32,584 bases of DNA from Jiangella asiatica (GCF_004349065.1 NZ_SMKZ01000066.1:1-32584); one strand, 5' to 3'; numbered from the stretch's first letter, positions 8,299 through 16,568 are shown. Notes: a model not told the origin generated them from the letters alone. Made by a program: numbers and translations.

Positions 8299-9162
8299 TT
8301 ATTCGCGGGAAGTCGGCTGTAATTTTTCCAACAGCGAAAGATCTTCGGCGTAGGCCGGCGGGCCACCGGGCGTCTCCAGCACCACAGGCAATCCGGCGAC
8401 CGATTTGTGGTGCAGAAGTTCGCCGAACGCGGCAGTGCCGATATGGCCGGCACCGATGCGTTGGTGGCGGTCGCGGAACGAGCCGCACCGGTCCACGGAG
8501 TCGTTGGCGTGAACCGCTGCCAGCCGGTCGACGCCGGCGATCTCGGCGAACCGGTCCAGCATGGCGGTCATGCCGCCCGGCGTGGCGAGGTCGTGGCCCG
8601 CGGCGAACAGGTGGCACGTGTCCAGGCAGACCCGGGCGCGCGGGTGGTAATCGAGCGCGTCGAGATAGCCGGCGAGATCGTCCAGGCCCGCGCACAGCGA
8701 CCGGCCCTGCCCCGCGGTCGGTTCCAGCAGCAGGTCGGGGGAGCCGTCGCCCAGGCCGTCCAGCAGGGGTAGCAATGCCTCGCGCACCTGGCGCATCGCC
8801 CGGTCGTGGTCGCCGTCGGCGACGCAGGAGCCGGTGTGCACGACGACGCCGCTCGCGCCTACCTCCCGGGCCCGGACCAGCGCGTACGACAGGCTCGTGA
8901 CCGAGCGCTCGTAGGTGAGCGGTGTCGGGCTGCCGAGGTTGACCAAGTACGCGGCGTGCACCAGGACCGTCAGCTCGCACTCGACCGCGGCGTCCCGGAA
9001 CGCCGCGTCGGTGGCCCGATCGCCGGGCGTGGCCGCCCAGCCGCGCGGGTTGCCGAGGAACACCTGCACGCTGGCGGCGCCGAGCGCCGCGGCGCGAGCC
9101 GGCACCGTCGCCAGCTTGCCGGCGGCGGGGAGGTGAGTGCCGAGCAGGGCGGTGGCGGGCAT
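8299..9162 (-). CDS. nfo: Endonuclease IV (AP endonuclease, deoxyribonuclease IV)
   Basis: 287 residues. A zinc TIM-barrel enzyme that nicks DNA 5' of abasic sites in base-excision repair. All expected metal ligands are present with spacing like E. coli Nfo: His69, His109, Glu147, Asp181, His184, His218, Asp231, His233 and Glu263. Signatures include VCLDTCHLFAAGHD (178-191) and AVHANDSVDRCGSFRDRHQ (216-234). The start codon overlaps the stop of the upstream kinase gene as TGATG (9160-9164), so translation is probably coupled. The 3' end and the space before aroF are noticeably less GC-rich than the rest. Confidence 0.95.
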   Translation of the reverse strand: MPATALLGTHLPAAGKLATVPARAAALGAASVQVFLGNPRGWAATPGDRATDAAFRDAAVECELTVLVHAAYLVNLGSPTPLTYERSVTSLSYALVRAREVGASGVVVHTGSCVADGDHDRAMRQVREALLPLLDGLGDGSPDLLLEPTAGQGRSLCAGLDDLAGYLDALDYHPRARVCLDTCHLFAAGHDLATPGGMTAMLDRFAEIAGVDRLAAVHANDSVDRCGSFRDRHQRIGAGHIGTAAFGELLHHKSVAGLPVVLETPGGPPAYAEDLSLLEKLQPTSRE

Positions 9163-11252
9163 CAGAAGTGGTAAAGCGTGATGGTCGAGCCGCGCGGCAG
9201 GCTCGAACCCTCGGGCTCGACTCGTACGACCCGGGCGCCGCGGTCGTCGCCGGGCATCTCGAGCAGATCCTCGACCTCGACCACGAATCCGGCCTCGCTG
9301 AGCAATTCCTCAGCGCGCGCGACTCTTTCGCCGATGACGTTGGGAACTTCCACCAATTCCGGACCGAGGGAGATCACGATTGTGATCTCGTCGTCACGGA
9401 ATCCGGTGCCGCTTGCGGGATGTTGAGAGATCACGAGCCCGGCGGCGACGCTGTCGGAGTTCTCCTCGCGTGAATTGACGGTGAACCCTTGTTCCTCGAG
9501 CGCGGCCCGGGCATCATCGCCGGATTGGCCGGTGAAGTCCTGGATCTCGATCGGCTGCGGCCCGAGACTGACGACGACGGAGACCTCGGAGTCGCGGCGA
9601 ACCTGCTCGCCCGGTTCGACGCTCTGCGAGATGATCAGGCCGGCCTCGACGTCGTTGCTGTAGATCTCCTCGTCGACCCGAACGGTGATGGACTGGGCCG
9701 CCCCGGCCTCCGTGGCTGCGTCGACGGTGAGGCCCGTGAGCTGCGGCACCTCGTAGCGTTCCGGGCCCCGGGAAAGCACGTAGGAGATCTCGCCGCCCCC
9801 CAGGATCCGCTCGCCGGGCGCGGGGTCGGTGCTGAGGACCAGGCCGGCCTCGACCGTCTCGGAGAACGCCTCGCCGTCGGCGGTGGCGGTGAGGCCGTGC
9901 TCCTCGGCCGTGGCCTGCGCCTGCTCGGCGCTCAGGTTGAGCAGCGACGGCGTGGACTCCCAGCGGCCGGACCCGTACCACCAGGCGCCCACCGCCACAC
10001 CGACGGCGAGCAGCAGGACGAAGAAGAACAGGAACAGGCCGCGCCGGCTGCGGGTGCGACCGCGGTGGGCGGCCGAGCGCGACCGGGTGGCCGGCGCCGC
10101 GGGCGCCGGCGTGTCGATGAGCCGGGTGGTGCCGCGGCGCCCGTCGTCTTCGTCTTCGTCGTCGAAGATGGTCAGGGAACCGGCCGCGGCTGGCGGGTGT
10201 CGATGGGTGTCGTCGCCGGCGTACCGGGCGGCGTCGTCGGGCCGGTCGTCCTCGGCATCGGCCGGCTGCTCGTCGTCCGCCGGGGCTTCCAGCTGATCGG
10301 CCAGGACGGTGCCGGCCAGTGCCTCGTCGAGCGTGACACCCGCGGAGTCGCGCGGCTCGGCGTGCAGGTGGGCGTGGTCCGCGGCGTCGTCGACCTCGGG
10401 CAGCTCGACGCCGGTGAGGCTCGCGCGCCCGGTCCGGACCGCCTCGAGGAACGCGCCGGCGTCGGCGTAGCGGTCGCGCGGGTCGCGGGCGGTGGCGGCG
10501 AGCACGATGTCGTCGACCGCCGGCGGCAGCGGCACCGACTCCGACGGCGGCGGGACGTCGTCGTCGATGTGGCTGCGTACGACGACGAAGTCGGTGGGGC
10601 CTTCATGCGGGGTGCGGCCGGTGAGCAGCTCGAAGAGCATGATGCCGGCGGAGTAGACGTCGGAGCGCGGGGTGGCCCGCTCGCCGAGCGCCTGCTCCGG
10701 TGAGATGTAGCTGACGGTGCCGAGCAGGCCCCGGGTGGTCTTGGACGAGCTGCTCAGCGCCCGGGCCAGGCCGAAGTCGGCCACCTTGACCCGTCCGTCG
10801 TTGCCGACCAGGACGTTCTCGGGCTTCACGTCGCGGTGGACGATGCCGGCCCGGTGCGCGGCGGCCAGCGCGGAGAGCACCGATTCGGTGACCTCGAGCG
10901 CCAGGTCGGCGCCGAGCCGGCCGCGCTCGTGCAGCACGTCGCGCAGCGTCCGCCCGTGGATGTACTCCATGGCCAGGTAGACGGCACCGTCGTCCTCGCC
11001 CTGGTCGAAGACGTTGACGACGTTGGGGTCGGACAGCTTGGCCACGGCCCGGGCCTCACCGATGAAGCGCGCGACGAAGTCGTCGTCCGCGGCCAGCTCG
11101 GCGTGCATGACCTTCAGGGCCACCAAGCGGTCGAGCCGGGTGTCGGTTGCCCGGTAGACGGTGGCCATCCCGCCGCGCGCCAGCAGCGCCTCGATCCGGT
11201 AGCGGCCGTCGAGCAGGCGGCCCACCGGTGCGTCGGAGACGGAGATGTCCAC
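9162..11252 (-). CDS. pknB: PASTA-domain serine/threonine protein kinase (PknB/Stk type)
   Basis: 696 residues. The cytoplasmic kinase domain (about 12-280) has the Gly-rich loop LLARGGMATVY (23-33), Lys47, HRDVKPEN (139-146) with catalytic Asp141, DFG (159-161) and GTVSYISPEQ, so it should be active. An acidic linker (about 285-400) precedes one membrane helix (about 405-425). Outside the cell are four PASTA repeats (about 432-497, 500-565, 567-631, 633-696), which in this family bind muropeptides or lipid II. The start is GTG, 6 nt after a TACACT box on the minus strand. The stop overlaps the nfo start. Actinobacteria often carry several such kinases, so this may not be the PknB ortholog of the division cluster. 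Confidence 0.93.
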   Translation of the reverse strand: MDISVSDAPVGRLLDGRYRIEALLARGGMATVYRATDTRLDRLVALKVMHAELAADDDFVARFIGEARAVAKLSDPNVVNVFDQGEDDGAVYLAMEYIHGRTLRDVLHERGRLGADLALEVTESVLSALAAAHRAGIVHRDVKPENVLVGNDGRVKVADFGLARALSSSSKTTRGLLGTVSYISPEQALGERATPRSDVYSAGIMLFELLTGRTPHEGPTDFVVVRSHIDDDVPPPSESVPLPPAVDDIVLAATARDPRDRYADAGAFLEAVRTGRASLTGVELPEVDDAADHAHLHAEPRDSAGVTLDEALAGTVLADQLEAPADDEQPADAEDDRPDDAARYAGDDTHRHPPAAAGSLTIFDDEDEDDGRRGTTRLIDTPAPAAPATRSRSAAHRGRTRSRRGLFLFFFVLLLAVGVAVGAWWYGSGRWESTPSLLNLSAEQAQATAEEHGLTATADGEAFSETVEAGLVLSTDPAPGERILGGGEISYVLSRGPERYEVPQLTGLTVDAATEAGAAQSITVRVDEEIYSNDVEAGLIISQSVEPGEQVRRDSEVSVVVSLGPQPIEIQDFTGQSGDDARAALEEQGFTVNSREENSDSVAAGLVISQHPASGTGFRDDEITIVISLGPELVEVPNVIGERVARAEELLSEAGFVVEVEDLLEMPGDDRGARVVRVEPEGSSLPRGSTITLYHF

Positions 11253-11557
11253 GGGGGGAGTGTACGTTCACCGGAAGGTGGCGGCCGATCGACACGATGG
11301 ACCGGCGGCACGGTTGCGATCGCTGCCCCGCAGCCTATTCAGAAGTCGCGTCATGCAAAGGTCACGAACTCTCCCCAGTCGACATCCGGCCTCGACCGAG
11401 GGCTCAGCGAAGCCTTCGGCCCCCGTCGCCCCTCGGTTCTGCATAACGCTCCGGAGGTCCGAACAGTCCCAAATGTCCCATGTCGCAGGTGGTTCGGAGT
11501 CGCGAAAACCGTTGGCCGTATGGCGCGAGCCCGTCGATCGGGCTATGGTCGCCGCCC
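11253..11557. promoter_or_regulatory. Divergent intergenic region between pknB and sseB-like gene
   Basis: 305 bp without a credible gene. It holds both promoters: TACACT on the minus strand (11259-11264), 6 nt before the kinase GTG, and TATGGT on the plus strand (11544-11549), 8 nt before the sseB-like GTG. ACCGAGGG (11395-11402) pairs with CCCTCGGT (11430-11437) around a smaller GCC-TTC-GGC hairpin, possibly an RNA or regulatory structure. Nothing else was recognised. Confidence 0.45.
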
Positions 11558-12196
11558 GTGACTTCCGCGCCCCGACGCCCGGTGCCGTCGACGCCGTTCG
11601 GCGACGACGACGGCTCGGCCGACCCCCGGATCGAGGCGGCACTGGCCGCGTACGGGCGCGGCGAGGGCGGTCCAGCCGACGTGCTCGCCGCGCTCGCGGG
11701 CGGTCGGCTGCTGATCCCCGTGGTGGCCGTTCCGGCCGCCGAGGCGGCACCCGACGAGGTGCCGACCGAGGCGGTGGCGGGGGAGAAGCTCACCGAGATG
11801 GCGACGGTGCTGACCACCGGCCGGGACGGACGGCGCGGGCTGCTCGCCTTCACCTGCGTCCAGGCGCTCCAGCGGTGGGACCCCGAGGCTCGGCCGACCC
11901 CGGTGCCAACGCGCAGTGCCGCAGAAGCAGCGCTGGCCGACGGCGCCGACGCGCTCGTCATCGACCTGGCTGGGCCGGTCGTGTTCTCCGTCGACACCGC
12001 GGAGCTGAGGTCGCTCGCCGCCGGCTGGCGGCCGCTGGGCACCTGGGCCGGGCTGGTGCCGACGGAGCCCGTCGAGAGTGAGCCCGCGACCGGTGCGGCT
12101 TCGTCGCCTGGCCCGCGGGTGCGTCACGCCGGAGCCCGGGTCCGGCGCACCGGCGGCCGGATGTGGCGGCGGGTCCGCCGGGCGATGATCCGCTGA
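11558..12196 (+). CDS. SseB family protein
   Basis: 212 residues from the GTG at 11558. After a short disordered N-terminus, DPRIEAALAAYGRGEGGPADVLAALAGGRLLIPVVAV and then LTEMATVLTTGRDGRRGLLAFTCVQALQRWDP match the SseB domain. Later VIDLAGPVVFSVDTAELRSLA continues it, and the C-terminus is an Arg-rich tail. The molecular function of SseB-domain proteins in actinobacteria is unknown. The start is supported by TATGGT 8 nt upstream and by the lack of family similarity in the 26 codons before it. The gene converges with the DUF1844 gene across 13 bp. It is a usual neighbour of infC in actinobacteria. Confidence 0.8.
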   Translation: MTSAPRRPVPSTPFGDDDGSADPRIEAALAAYGRGEGGPADVLAALAGGRLLIPVVAVPAAEAAPDEVPTEAVAGEKLTEMATVLTTGRDGRRGLLAFTCVQALQRWDPEARPTPVPTRSAAEAALADGADALVIDLAGPVVFSVDTAELRSLAAGWRPLGTWAGLVPTEPVESEPATGAASSPGPRVRHAGARVRRTGGRMWRRVRRAMIR

Positions 12197-12209
12197 GCGG
12201 TGGGACGGC

Positions 12210-12557
12210 TCAGGAGTAGACCGGGCCGGTGAACTTCTCACCGGGGCCCTGGCCGACGGGGTCCGGTAGCGGCGATGCCTCACGGAAGGCCAGCTGCAGC
12301 GTCTTGAGGCCATCGCGGAGCGGCGCGGCGTGATGGCTGCCGAGCGCCGGAGCGCTCGCGGTGATCAGGCCGGCCAGCGCCTCGATGAGGGTCCGGGCCT
12401 CGTCCAGGTCGCGGTGGTCGGGGAGGTCCTCGGCCAGCCCGAGATGCACAGCCGCGGCGCTCATGAGATGGACGGCGGCGGTCGACACCACCTCGACGGC
12501 CGGGACCTCGGCCAGATCGCGGGTGGCCTGGTCGGGAATGTGCTCCGGAATGCTCAC
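12210..12557 (-). CDS. DUF1844 domain protein of unknown function
   Basis: 115 residues from the GTG at 12557. The core VEVVSTAAVHLMSAAAVHLGLAED (about 21-44) and LDEARTLIEALAGLITAS match DUF1844, a small helical domain found next to infC in many actinobacteria. The function is unknown. It reads divergently from infC and shares a 258-bp intergenic region with it. The open frame extends far upstream, antisense to infC, but similarity begins only at this GTG, so the extension is treated as spurious. No strong ribosome binding site was seen. Confidence 0.8.
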   Translation of the reverse strand: MSIPEHIPDQATRDLAEVPAVEVVSTAAVHLMSAAAVHLGLAEDLPDHRDLDEARTLIEALAGLITASAPALGSHHAAPLRDGLKTLQLAFREASPLPDPVGQGPGEKFTGPVYS

Positions 12558-12728
12558 TCGTGGTAGGCTCTCACACCGACCGGACCGGTCTGTTCTCGGG
12601 CGGATCGGCCAGCAAGCGGAGACTCTCCCACCCGCACCGATCGCGCAGATCGTCGGGTCCCAGGTCAGGACATCCAGCACGGGTGTCTGCGGTGTCGTGA
12701 CGCGGAATGCGTCGTGGCGCTGATGGGT

Positions 12729-12768
12729 TGGCCTCCGCGAGCATGCTCTGCGGGGGCCAGTTGTGTTT
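12729..12768 (+). promoter_or_regulatory. Attenuator-like hairpin in the infC leader
   Basis: TGGCCTCCGC (12729-12738) pairs with GCGGGGGCCA (12750-12759) with one G-U pair. The stem is extended by GAGC/GCTC around an AT loop, with one bulged T. It is followed by a T-rich stretch (GTTGTGTTT, 12760-12768). This looks like an intrinsic terminator placed before infC, as expected for leader-mediated control of the infC-rpmI-rplT operon. The regulator (IF3, L20 or another signal) is not evident. Confidence 0.55.
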
Positions 12769-12815
12769 CCACGGGGTGTGGTCGCAACACAGCCCGTCGA
12801 ATTCAGGAGGAAGGC

Positions 12816-13496
12816 ATCAGCACAGAGCCCCGCATCAACGACCGGATCCGCGCCTCGGAGGTCCGGCTCGTCGGCCCCAACGGTGAGCAGGTGGGGATCG
12901 TCCGTATCGAGGACGCCCTCAGGCTCGCCGCGGAAGCGGACCTCGACCTCGTCGAGGTCGCGCCCGGCGCTCGCCCGCCGGTGACCAGGCTCATGGACTA
13001 TGGCAAGTTCAAGTACGAGTCCGCCATGAAGGAGCGCGCGGCTCGCCGGAACCAGAGTCATGTCCTGATCAAGGAGCAGAAGCTCCGACCCAAGATCGAC
13101 AAGCACGACTACGAAACCAAGAAGCGGAACGTCGAGCGGTTCCTGGCCGAGGGCGACAAGGTCAAGGTCACCATCATGTTCCGCGGCCGCGAGCAGTCCC
13201 GGCCGGAGCTGGGCTTCCGGCTGCTGCAGCGACTGGCCGAGGACGTCACCGACCTGGGTTTCGTCGAGTCGTCGCCCAAGCAGGACGGCCGCAACATGAT
13301 CATGGTGTTGGGGCCGCACAAGAAGAAGGCCGACGCCAAGGCCGAGCGCGAAGCGGCCAAGATCGAACGGCAGGCGCAGCGGCGCGCGGACGAAGAGGCC
13401 GAGCGGGCCGAGCGCGCGGCCGGCCGGGCGGCCGCGGAGGCCAGCAAGGCCGACCGCGGCGAGGTCGTCAGGCCGACCCCGGACAACGAAGACTAA
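12816..13496 (+). CDS. infC: Translation initiation factor IF-3
   Basis: 226 residues starting at the rare codon ATC (12816), 5 nt after a strong AGGAGG (12805-12810). Mature homology begins [12 protein letters not shown], and no ATG or GTG start gives this register with a ribosome binding site. Non-canonical starts are known for infC and allow IF3 to repress its own translation. The N-domain covers about 5-75, with signature MDYGKFKYE (60-68). The C-domain covers about 80-168, ending MIMVLGP. A charged Ala/Glu/Arg tail (about 170-226) extends beyond the E. coli length, as usual in actinobacteria. IF3 binds the 30S subunit and checks start-codon pairing. First gene of infC-rpmI-rplT. Confidence 0.96.
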   Translation: MSTEPRINDRIRASEVRLVGPNGEQVGIVRIEDALRLAAEADLDLVEVAPGARPPVTRLMDYGKFKYESAMKERAARRNQSHVLIKEQKLRPKIDKHDYETKKRNVERFLAEGDKVKVTIMFRGREQSRPELGFRLLQRLAEDVTDLGFVESSPKQDGRNMIMVLGPHKKKADAKAEREAAKIERQAQRRADEEAERAERAAGRAAAEASKADRGEVVRPTPDNED

Positions 13497-13514
13497 GAGG
13501 AGACACGCGGCGCC

Positions 13515-13709
13515 ATGCCGAAGAACAAGACGCACAGCGGTGCCAGCAAGCGTTTCCGGATCACCGGCACCGGCCGGATCCGGCGCCAGAAGGCGAACCG
13601 CCGCCACTACCTGGAGCACAAGCCCTCCACGCTGACCCGTCGCCTCGACGGCACCACCGAGGTGGCGAAGGCCGACCAGAAGCGCGTCAAGAAGCTGCTC
13701 GGCAAGTAG
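13515..13709 (+). CDS. rpmI: 50S ribosomal protein L35 (bL35)
   Basis: 64 residues, highly basic, beginning [20 protein letters not shown], the invariant L35 opening, and ending KKLLGK. It is a structural protein of the large subunit. GAGGAG (13497-13502) lies 12 nt upstream of the ATG, directly after the infC stop; the 18-nt gap indicates a shared transcript. Length is typical. Confidence 0.97.
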   Translation: MPKNKTHSGASKRFRITGTGRIRRQKANRRHYLEHKPSTLTRRLDGTTEVAKADQKRVKKLLGK

Positions 13710-13770
13710 CCGGCGACCGAACCGAATCACTCGTCCGGTCCGATCCGGCCGAACCTAGCAAGGAGTAACA

Positions 13771-14151
13771 GTGGCACGCGTGAAGCGGGCGGCGAACGCC
13801 CACAAGAAGCGCCGCGAGACGCTCGAGAGGGCCAGCGGCTACCGGGGTCAGCGCTCCCGGATGTACCGGAAGGCGAAGGAGCAGGTCACCCACTCGCTCG
13901 TCTACGCCTACCGCGACCGCAAGCAGCGCAAGGGCGACTTCCGGCAGCTCTGGATCACTCGGATCAACGCGGCCGCTCGCGCCGAGGGCTTGACGTACAA
14001 CCGCTTCATCCAGGGGCTGCGGCTGGCCGAGGTCGATGTCGACCGCAAGATGCTCGCCGACCTCGCCGTCAACGACCCGGCCGCCTTCACGGCGCTGGTC
14101 GAGGTTGCGCGCGGCGCCCTTCCGGCCGACCGGAACGCCCCGGCCGCCTGA
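13771..14151 (+). CDS. rplT: 50S ribosomal protein L20 (bL20)
   Basis: 126 residues starting at GTG (13771) with AGGAG 5 nt upstream. The sequence [37 protein letters not shown] and [13 protein letters not shown] is canonical L20. It binds 23S rRNA early in 50S assembly and in other bacteria also represses its own operon. Third gene of infC-rpmI-rplT, closed by a strong hairpin at 14166-14196. The short Ala/Asp C-terminal tail is typical of actinobacteria. Confidence 0.97.
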   Translation: MARVKRAANAHKKRRETLERASGYRGQRSRMYRKAKEQVTHSLVYAYRDRKQRKGDFRQLWITRINAAARAEGLTYNRFIQGLRLAEVDVDRKMLADLAVNDPAAFTALVEVARGALPADRNAPAA

Positions 14152-14165
14152 GCGTCGTTCCGTCG

Positions 14166-14196
14166 AGACCGGGTCTGCCGCCAGCAGGCCCGGTCT
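14166..14196 (+). terminator. Intrinsic-type terminator after rplT
   Basis: AGACCGGGTCTGC (14166-14178) pairs with GCAGGCCCGGTCT (14184-14196) with a single G-U pair around a 5-nt loop. It lies 14 nt after the rplT stop. There is no long U-run, as is common in GC-rich genomes. Confidence 0.8.
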
Positions 14197-14205
14197 TCGC
14201 ATGTT

Positions 14206-14262
14206 CCGATGATCATGTTCTCTGGCGGTCGCAGGGTGACCGCCAGAAAACATGATCATCGG
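14206..14262. repeat. Long TGATCAT-core hairpin upstream of the rRNA methyltransferase
   Basis: Arms 14206-14230 and 14238-14262 are 25 nt each with one mismatch, around a 7-nt loop. Each arm carries CCGATGATCATGTT. It lies between the rplT terminator and the ribosome binding site GGAGG (14271-14275) of the next gene. If transcribed it would form a very stable structure next to the translation start. It shares the TGATCAT core with elements at 4141-4200, 23495-23515 and 30365-30382. Confidence 0.75.
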
Positions 14263-14281
14263 GAGGCGGTGGAGGCCACAC

Positions 14282-15100
14282 ATGTTGACCGATCGCTCCG
14301 GGCGGGTGCGCGAGGCGCGCAAGCTGCTGCGCCGGCCCGCCCGCGAGAAGACCGGGCGCTTCCTGGCCGAAGGGCCGCAGGCGGTCCGTGAGGCCGTCGC
14401 GGCCGGTGCGGATAGAGTCGTCGAGGTGTTCGCGACGCCGGCCGCGGCCGAGCGCTGGCCGGAGATCGTCGCCGGCGCGCGGGCCGCCGGCGTGGCCGTC
14501 GTGACCGCGGACGACGCCGCCCTCGCCGCGTTGTCGGAGACCGTGACGCCGCAGGGGCTGGTCGCGGTGTGCCGCTCGCTGACCGTGGATCTGCCGACGG
14601 CGTTGGGCGGCGGCACGTGGCTGGTGGCGGTCCTGGCCGAGGCGCGCGACCCCGGCAACGCCGGGACCGTCATCCGCTGCGCCGACGCGGCCGGCGCGGA
14701 CGCCGTCGTGCTCACCCGCGGCTCGGTCGACCCGCAGGGCGGCAAGGCGGTCCGGGCTTCGGCCGGCAGCGTGTTCCACCTGCCGGTGGTCGCCGACGTC
14801 CCGGCCACCGAGGCCGTCGACGCGCTGCGCCGTGGCGGGCTGACGGTGCTGGCCGCCGACGGCGCCGCCGACCTCGACCTCGACGAAGCCGAAAGCGCCG
14901 GGATGCTGGACGGCCCGGTCGCCTGGCTGTTCGGCAACGAGGCATGGGGCCTGCCCGACGACGTGCGGGCACTGGCCGACCACGTCGTGAGCGTGCCCAT
15001 CCACGGCCGCGCCGAGAGCCTGAACCTGGCCACCGCCGCGGCCGTGTGCCTCTACGCGGCCGCCCGGGTGCAGCGCTGCCGAGGCGGCCGGCGTGTCTAG
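14282..15100 (+). CDS. TrmH/SpoU-family RNA 2'-O-methyltransferase
   Basis: 272 residues from the ATG at 14282, with GGAGG 6 nt upstream. It has an N-terminal substrate-binding domain (about 1-100, with FLAEGPQAVREA) and a C-terminal SPOUT knot domain. Motif 1 is ARDPGNAGTVIRCADAAGAD (121-140), motif 2 is LFGNEAWGL (216-224) and motif 3 is IHGRAESLNLATAAAV (240-255), together giving the SAM site and the catalytic Arg. It methylates ribose in rRNA or tRNA, and its place between rplT and pheS is conserved in actinobacteria. An ATG at 14252 lies within the hairpin and is rejected. The exact nucleotide target is not predictable. Confidence 0.9.
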   Translation: MLTDRSGRVREARKLLRRPAREKTGRFLAEGPQAVREAVAAGADRVVEVFATPAAAERWPEIVAGARAAGVAVVTADDAALAALSETVTPQGLVAVCRSLTVDLPTALGGGTWLVAVLAEARDPGNAGTVIRCADAAGADAVVLTRGSVDPQGGKAVRASAGSVFHLPVVADVPATEAVDALRRGGLTVLAADGAADLDLDEAESAGMLDGPVAWLFGNEAWGLPDDVRALADHVVSVPIHGRAESLNLATAAAVCLYAAARVQRCRGGRRV

Positions 15101-15115
15101 GTGTGTCGTTGGTGT

Positions 15116-15331
15116 ATGACCCGCACCAACATCGATCTCGACGACGACCTCGTTGACGAGGTGATGCGGAGATATGGCGTCACCACGAAGCGCGAGGCCG
15201 TCGACCTCGCCCTGCGCCGTCTCGTCGGCGTGCCGCTGACCAAGGACTTCCTGCTCGGTCTGCGCGGCGTGGGCTGGGGCGCGGACCTGGACGAGCTTCG
15301 TTCTGGCGACGCACCGGCCTCGACGGCATGA
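15116..15331 (+). CDS. vapB: VapB-type antitoxin
   Basis: 71 residues. [20 protein letters not shown] then [14 protein letters not shown] (about 3-40) is the ribbon-helix-helix-like DNA-binding part of VapB/DUF2191 antitoxins. [13 protein letters not shown] near the C-terminus is the usual toxin-binding tail. The stop overlaps the vapC start as ATGA (15328-15331), the usual coupled toxin-antitoxin layout. No strong ribosome binding site precedes the ATG. It would normally bind and neutralise VapC and repress its own promoter. The partner toxin gene is frameshifted. Confidence 0.82.
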   Translation: MTRTNIDLDDDLVDEVMRRYGVTTKREAVDLALRRLVGVPLTKDFLLGLRGVGWGADLDELRSGDAPASTA

Positions 15332-15725
15332 TCCTCGTCGACACGCCAGCCTGGATCGACTACCTGCGCGCGACGGACAGCTCGGCGGCGGTCGAGCTCA
15401 CCCGCCTGATCGAGAAGGCGCCGACATCAGCACCACGGAGCCGGTGGTCATGGAGCTTCTGGCGGGCGCGGACACGCCGGCTCGTACGGACGCGCTGGAG
15501 AGACTGACCAACGGTCTTCCGGTCCTCGGCCTTGATCCGCGGCTGGACTTCCGGCAGGCCGCGGCCGTCCATCTCGCCGTGCGCCGGCCGGGCCGCACGG
15601 TGCGTAGTCGTGTGGACTGCCTCATCGCCGCGGTAGCGCTGCGCAACGGCGTCGCCCTGTTGCACCAGGACGCCGACTACACCGCCATCGCCGACTGCCT
15701 GCCGCTCCGGGTCCACCCGGTCTGA
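15328..15725 (+). pseudogene. vapC: VapC PIN-domain ribonuclease toxin, frameshifted
   Basis: The first frame from the ATG at 15328 reads [20 protein letters not shown] and goes to about LIEKA, then loses family similarity and stops at 15505-15507 (59 residues). From about 15417 the homology continues in another frame: GADISTTEPVVMELLAGADT, then VDCLIAAVALRNGVALLHQD to the stop at 15723-15725. The pattern fits loss of one G in a GG/GGG run near 15417. All four acidic PIN residues (Asp5, Glu in VMELL, Asp in VDCL, Asp in HQDADY) are encoded but split between frames. It would be inactive unless this is a sequencing error or the frameshift is suppressed. Confidence 0.8.
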
Positions 15726-15736
15726 GCCTCACCACG

Positions 15737-16561
15737 TCAGGCGCCGCAGGCTGCGGCGAACTCACGCATCCGGTCGCCGAACCCGTCGTGGTGACCGAAC
15801 CAGACGGCGAGGGCGTCCGCACCGGCCGCGGCGGTGCGCCGGACACTGTCGACCGTGGCGGCGAGCTCGTGCCGGTCGCCTCCGGTCCACTCGGTGCGCA
15901 GGCCGGTACGGATCGGCCCGGCGCCTGCCTCGTCGCGCAGGCGCCGCAGGGTTCGCAGCCGCACCGCGAACTCGTCGGGGGTCATGGCGAAGCCCTGCCA
16001 CTCATCGGCGAGCGCGGCCGCGCGGGCGAGCGCGCGGTCCGAGACCCCACCCACCATGATCGGCAGCGGGGTCGCCGGCACCGGCTCGAACGTGCCGGCC
16101 TCGAACCGGTGGTGCGTCCCGTGGTACGACGACGCGCCGTCGAACAGCGCGCGCATCAGGCCGATGGCGTCGTCGGCCCGGGCGCCGCGGCCGGCGAACT
16201 CGGCACCGAGCGCCGCGAACTCCGACCGGTTCCAGCCGAGGCCGAGGCCCAGGGTCAGCCGACCGCCGGACAGCCGGTGCACCGTCGCCGCCTGCTTCGC
16301 CACCACGAACGGGTTGCGCAGCGGCAGGATCAGCACCGAGGTGCCCAGCCGCAGCCGCTCGGTGCGCGCGGCCAGGTACGCCAGCGTCGTCAGCGGCTCG
16401 TAGACGCCCCCGTACTCCCTGCCGAACGGGCCGGGTGGCAGGACGTGGTCTGGCAGCCACGCTGCCTGGTAGCCGAACGACTCGGCCTCGGCCGCGAGGC
16501 CGGCGAGCCGTTCCGGCGGCAGGTCAGGGGATTCGCCGGGTAGCACCACCTGCAGATCCAT
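15737..16561 (-). CDS. LLM-class (luciferase-like) F420-dependent oxidoreductase
   Basis: 274 residues. The TIM-barrel flavin/F420 oxidoreductase signature is clear: ERLAGLAAEAESFGYQAAWLPDHV (17-40), TERLRLGTSVLILPLRNPFVVAKQ (67-90), LSGGRLTLGLGLGWNRSEF (97-115), then PLPIMVGGVSDRALARAA. Such enzymes use F420 or FMN; the substrate cannot be told from sequence. The minus-strand box TAGCGT lies 7 nt before the ATG, suggesting leaderless translation. It diverges from a PPOX-class gene across 67 bp that contains a TTCACA/TGTGAA dyad, so the two may be co-regulated. Confidence 0.88.
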   Translation of the reverse strand: MDLQVVLPGESPDLPPERLAGLAAEAESFGYQAAWLPDHVLPPGPFGREYGGVYEPLTTLAYLAARTERLRLGTSVLILPLRNPFVVAKQAATVHRLSGGRLTLGLGLGWNRSEFAALGAEFAGRGARADDAIGLMRALFDGASSYHGTHHRFEAGTFEPVPATPLPIMVGGVSDRALARAAALADEWQGFAMTPDEFAVRLRTLRRLRDEAGAGPIRTGLRTEWTGGDRHELAATVDSVRRTAAAGADALAVWFGHHDGFGDRMREFAAACGA

Positions 16562-16568
16562 GACCTCG

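Noticed and set aside
12558-13730. Extension of the DUF1844 frame upstream, antisense to infC and rpmI
   Set aside because: DUF1844 similarity begins at the GTG at 12557; the extension mirrors infC codon structure and has no homology of its own.
14252-14281. Earlier ATG start for the SpoU methyltransferase
   Set aside because: It lies inside the right arm of the hairpin at 14206-14262 and lacks a ribosome binding site; the ATG at 14282 has GGAGG at 6 nt.
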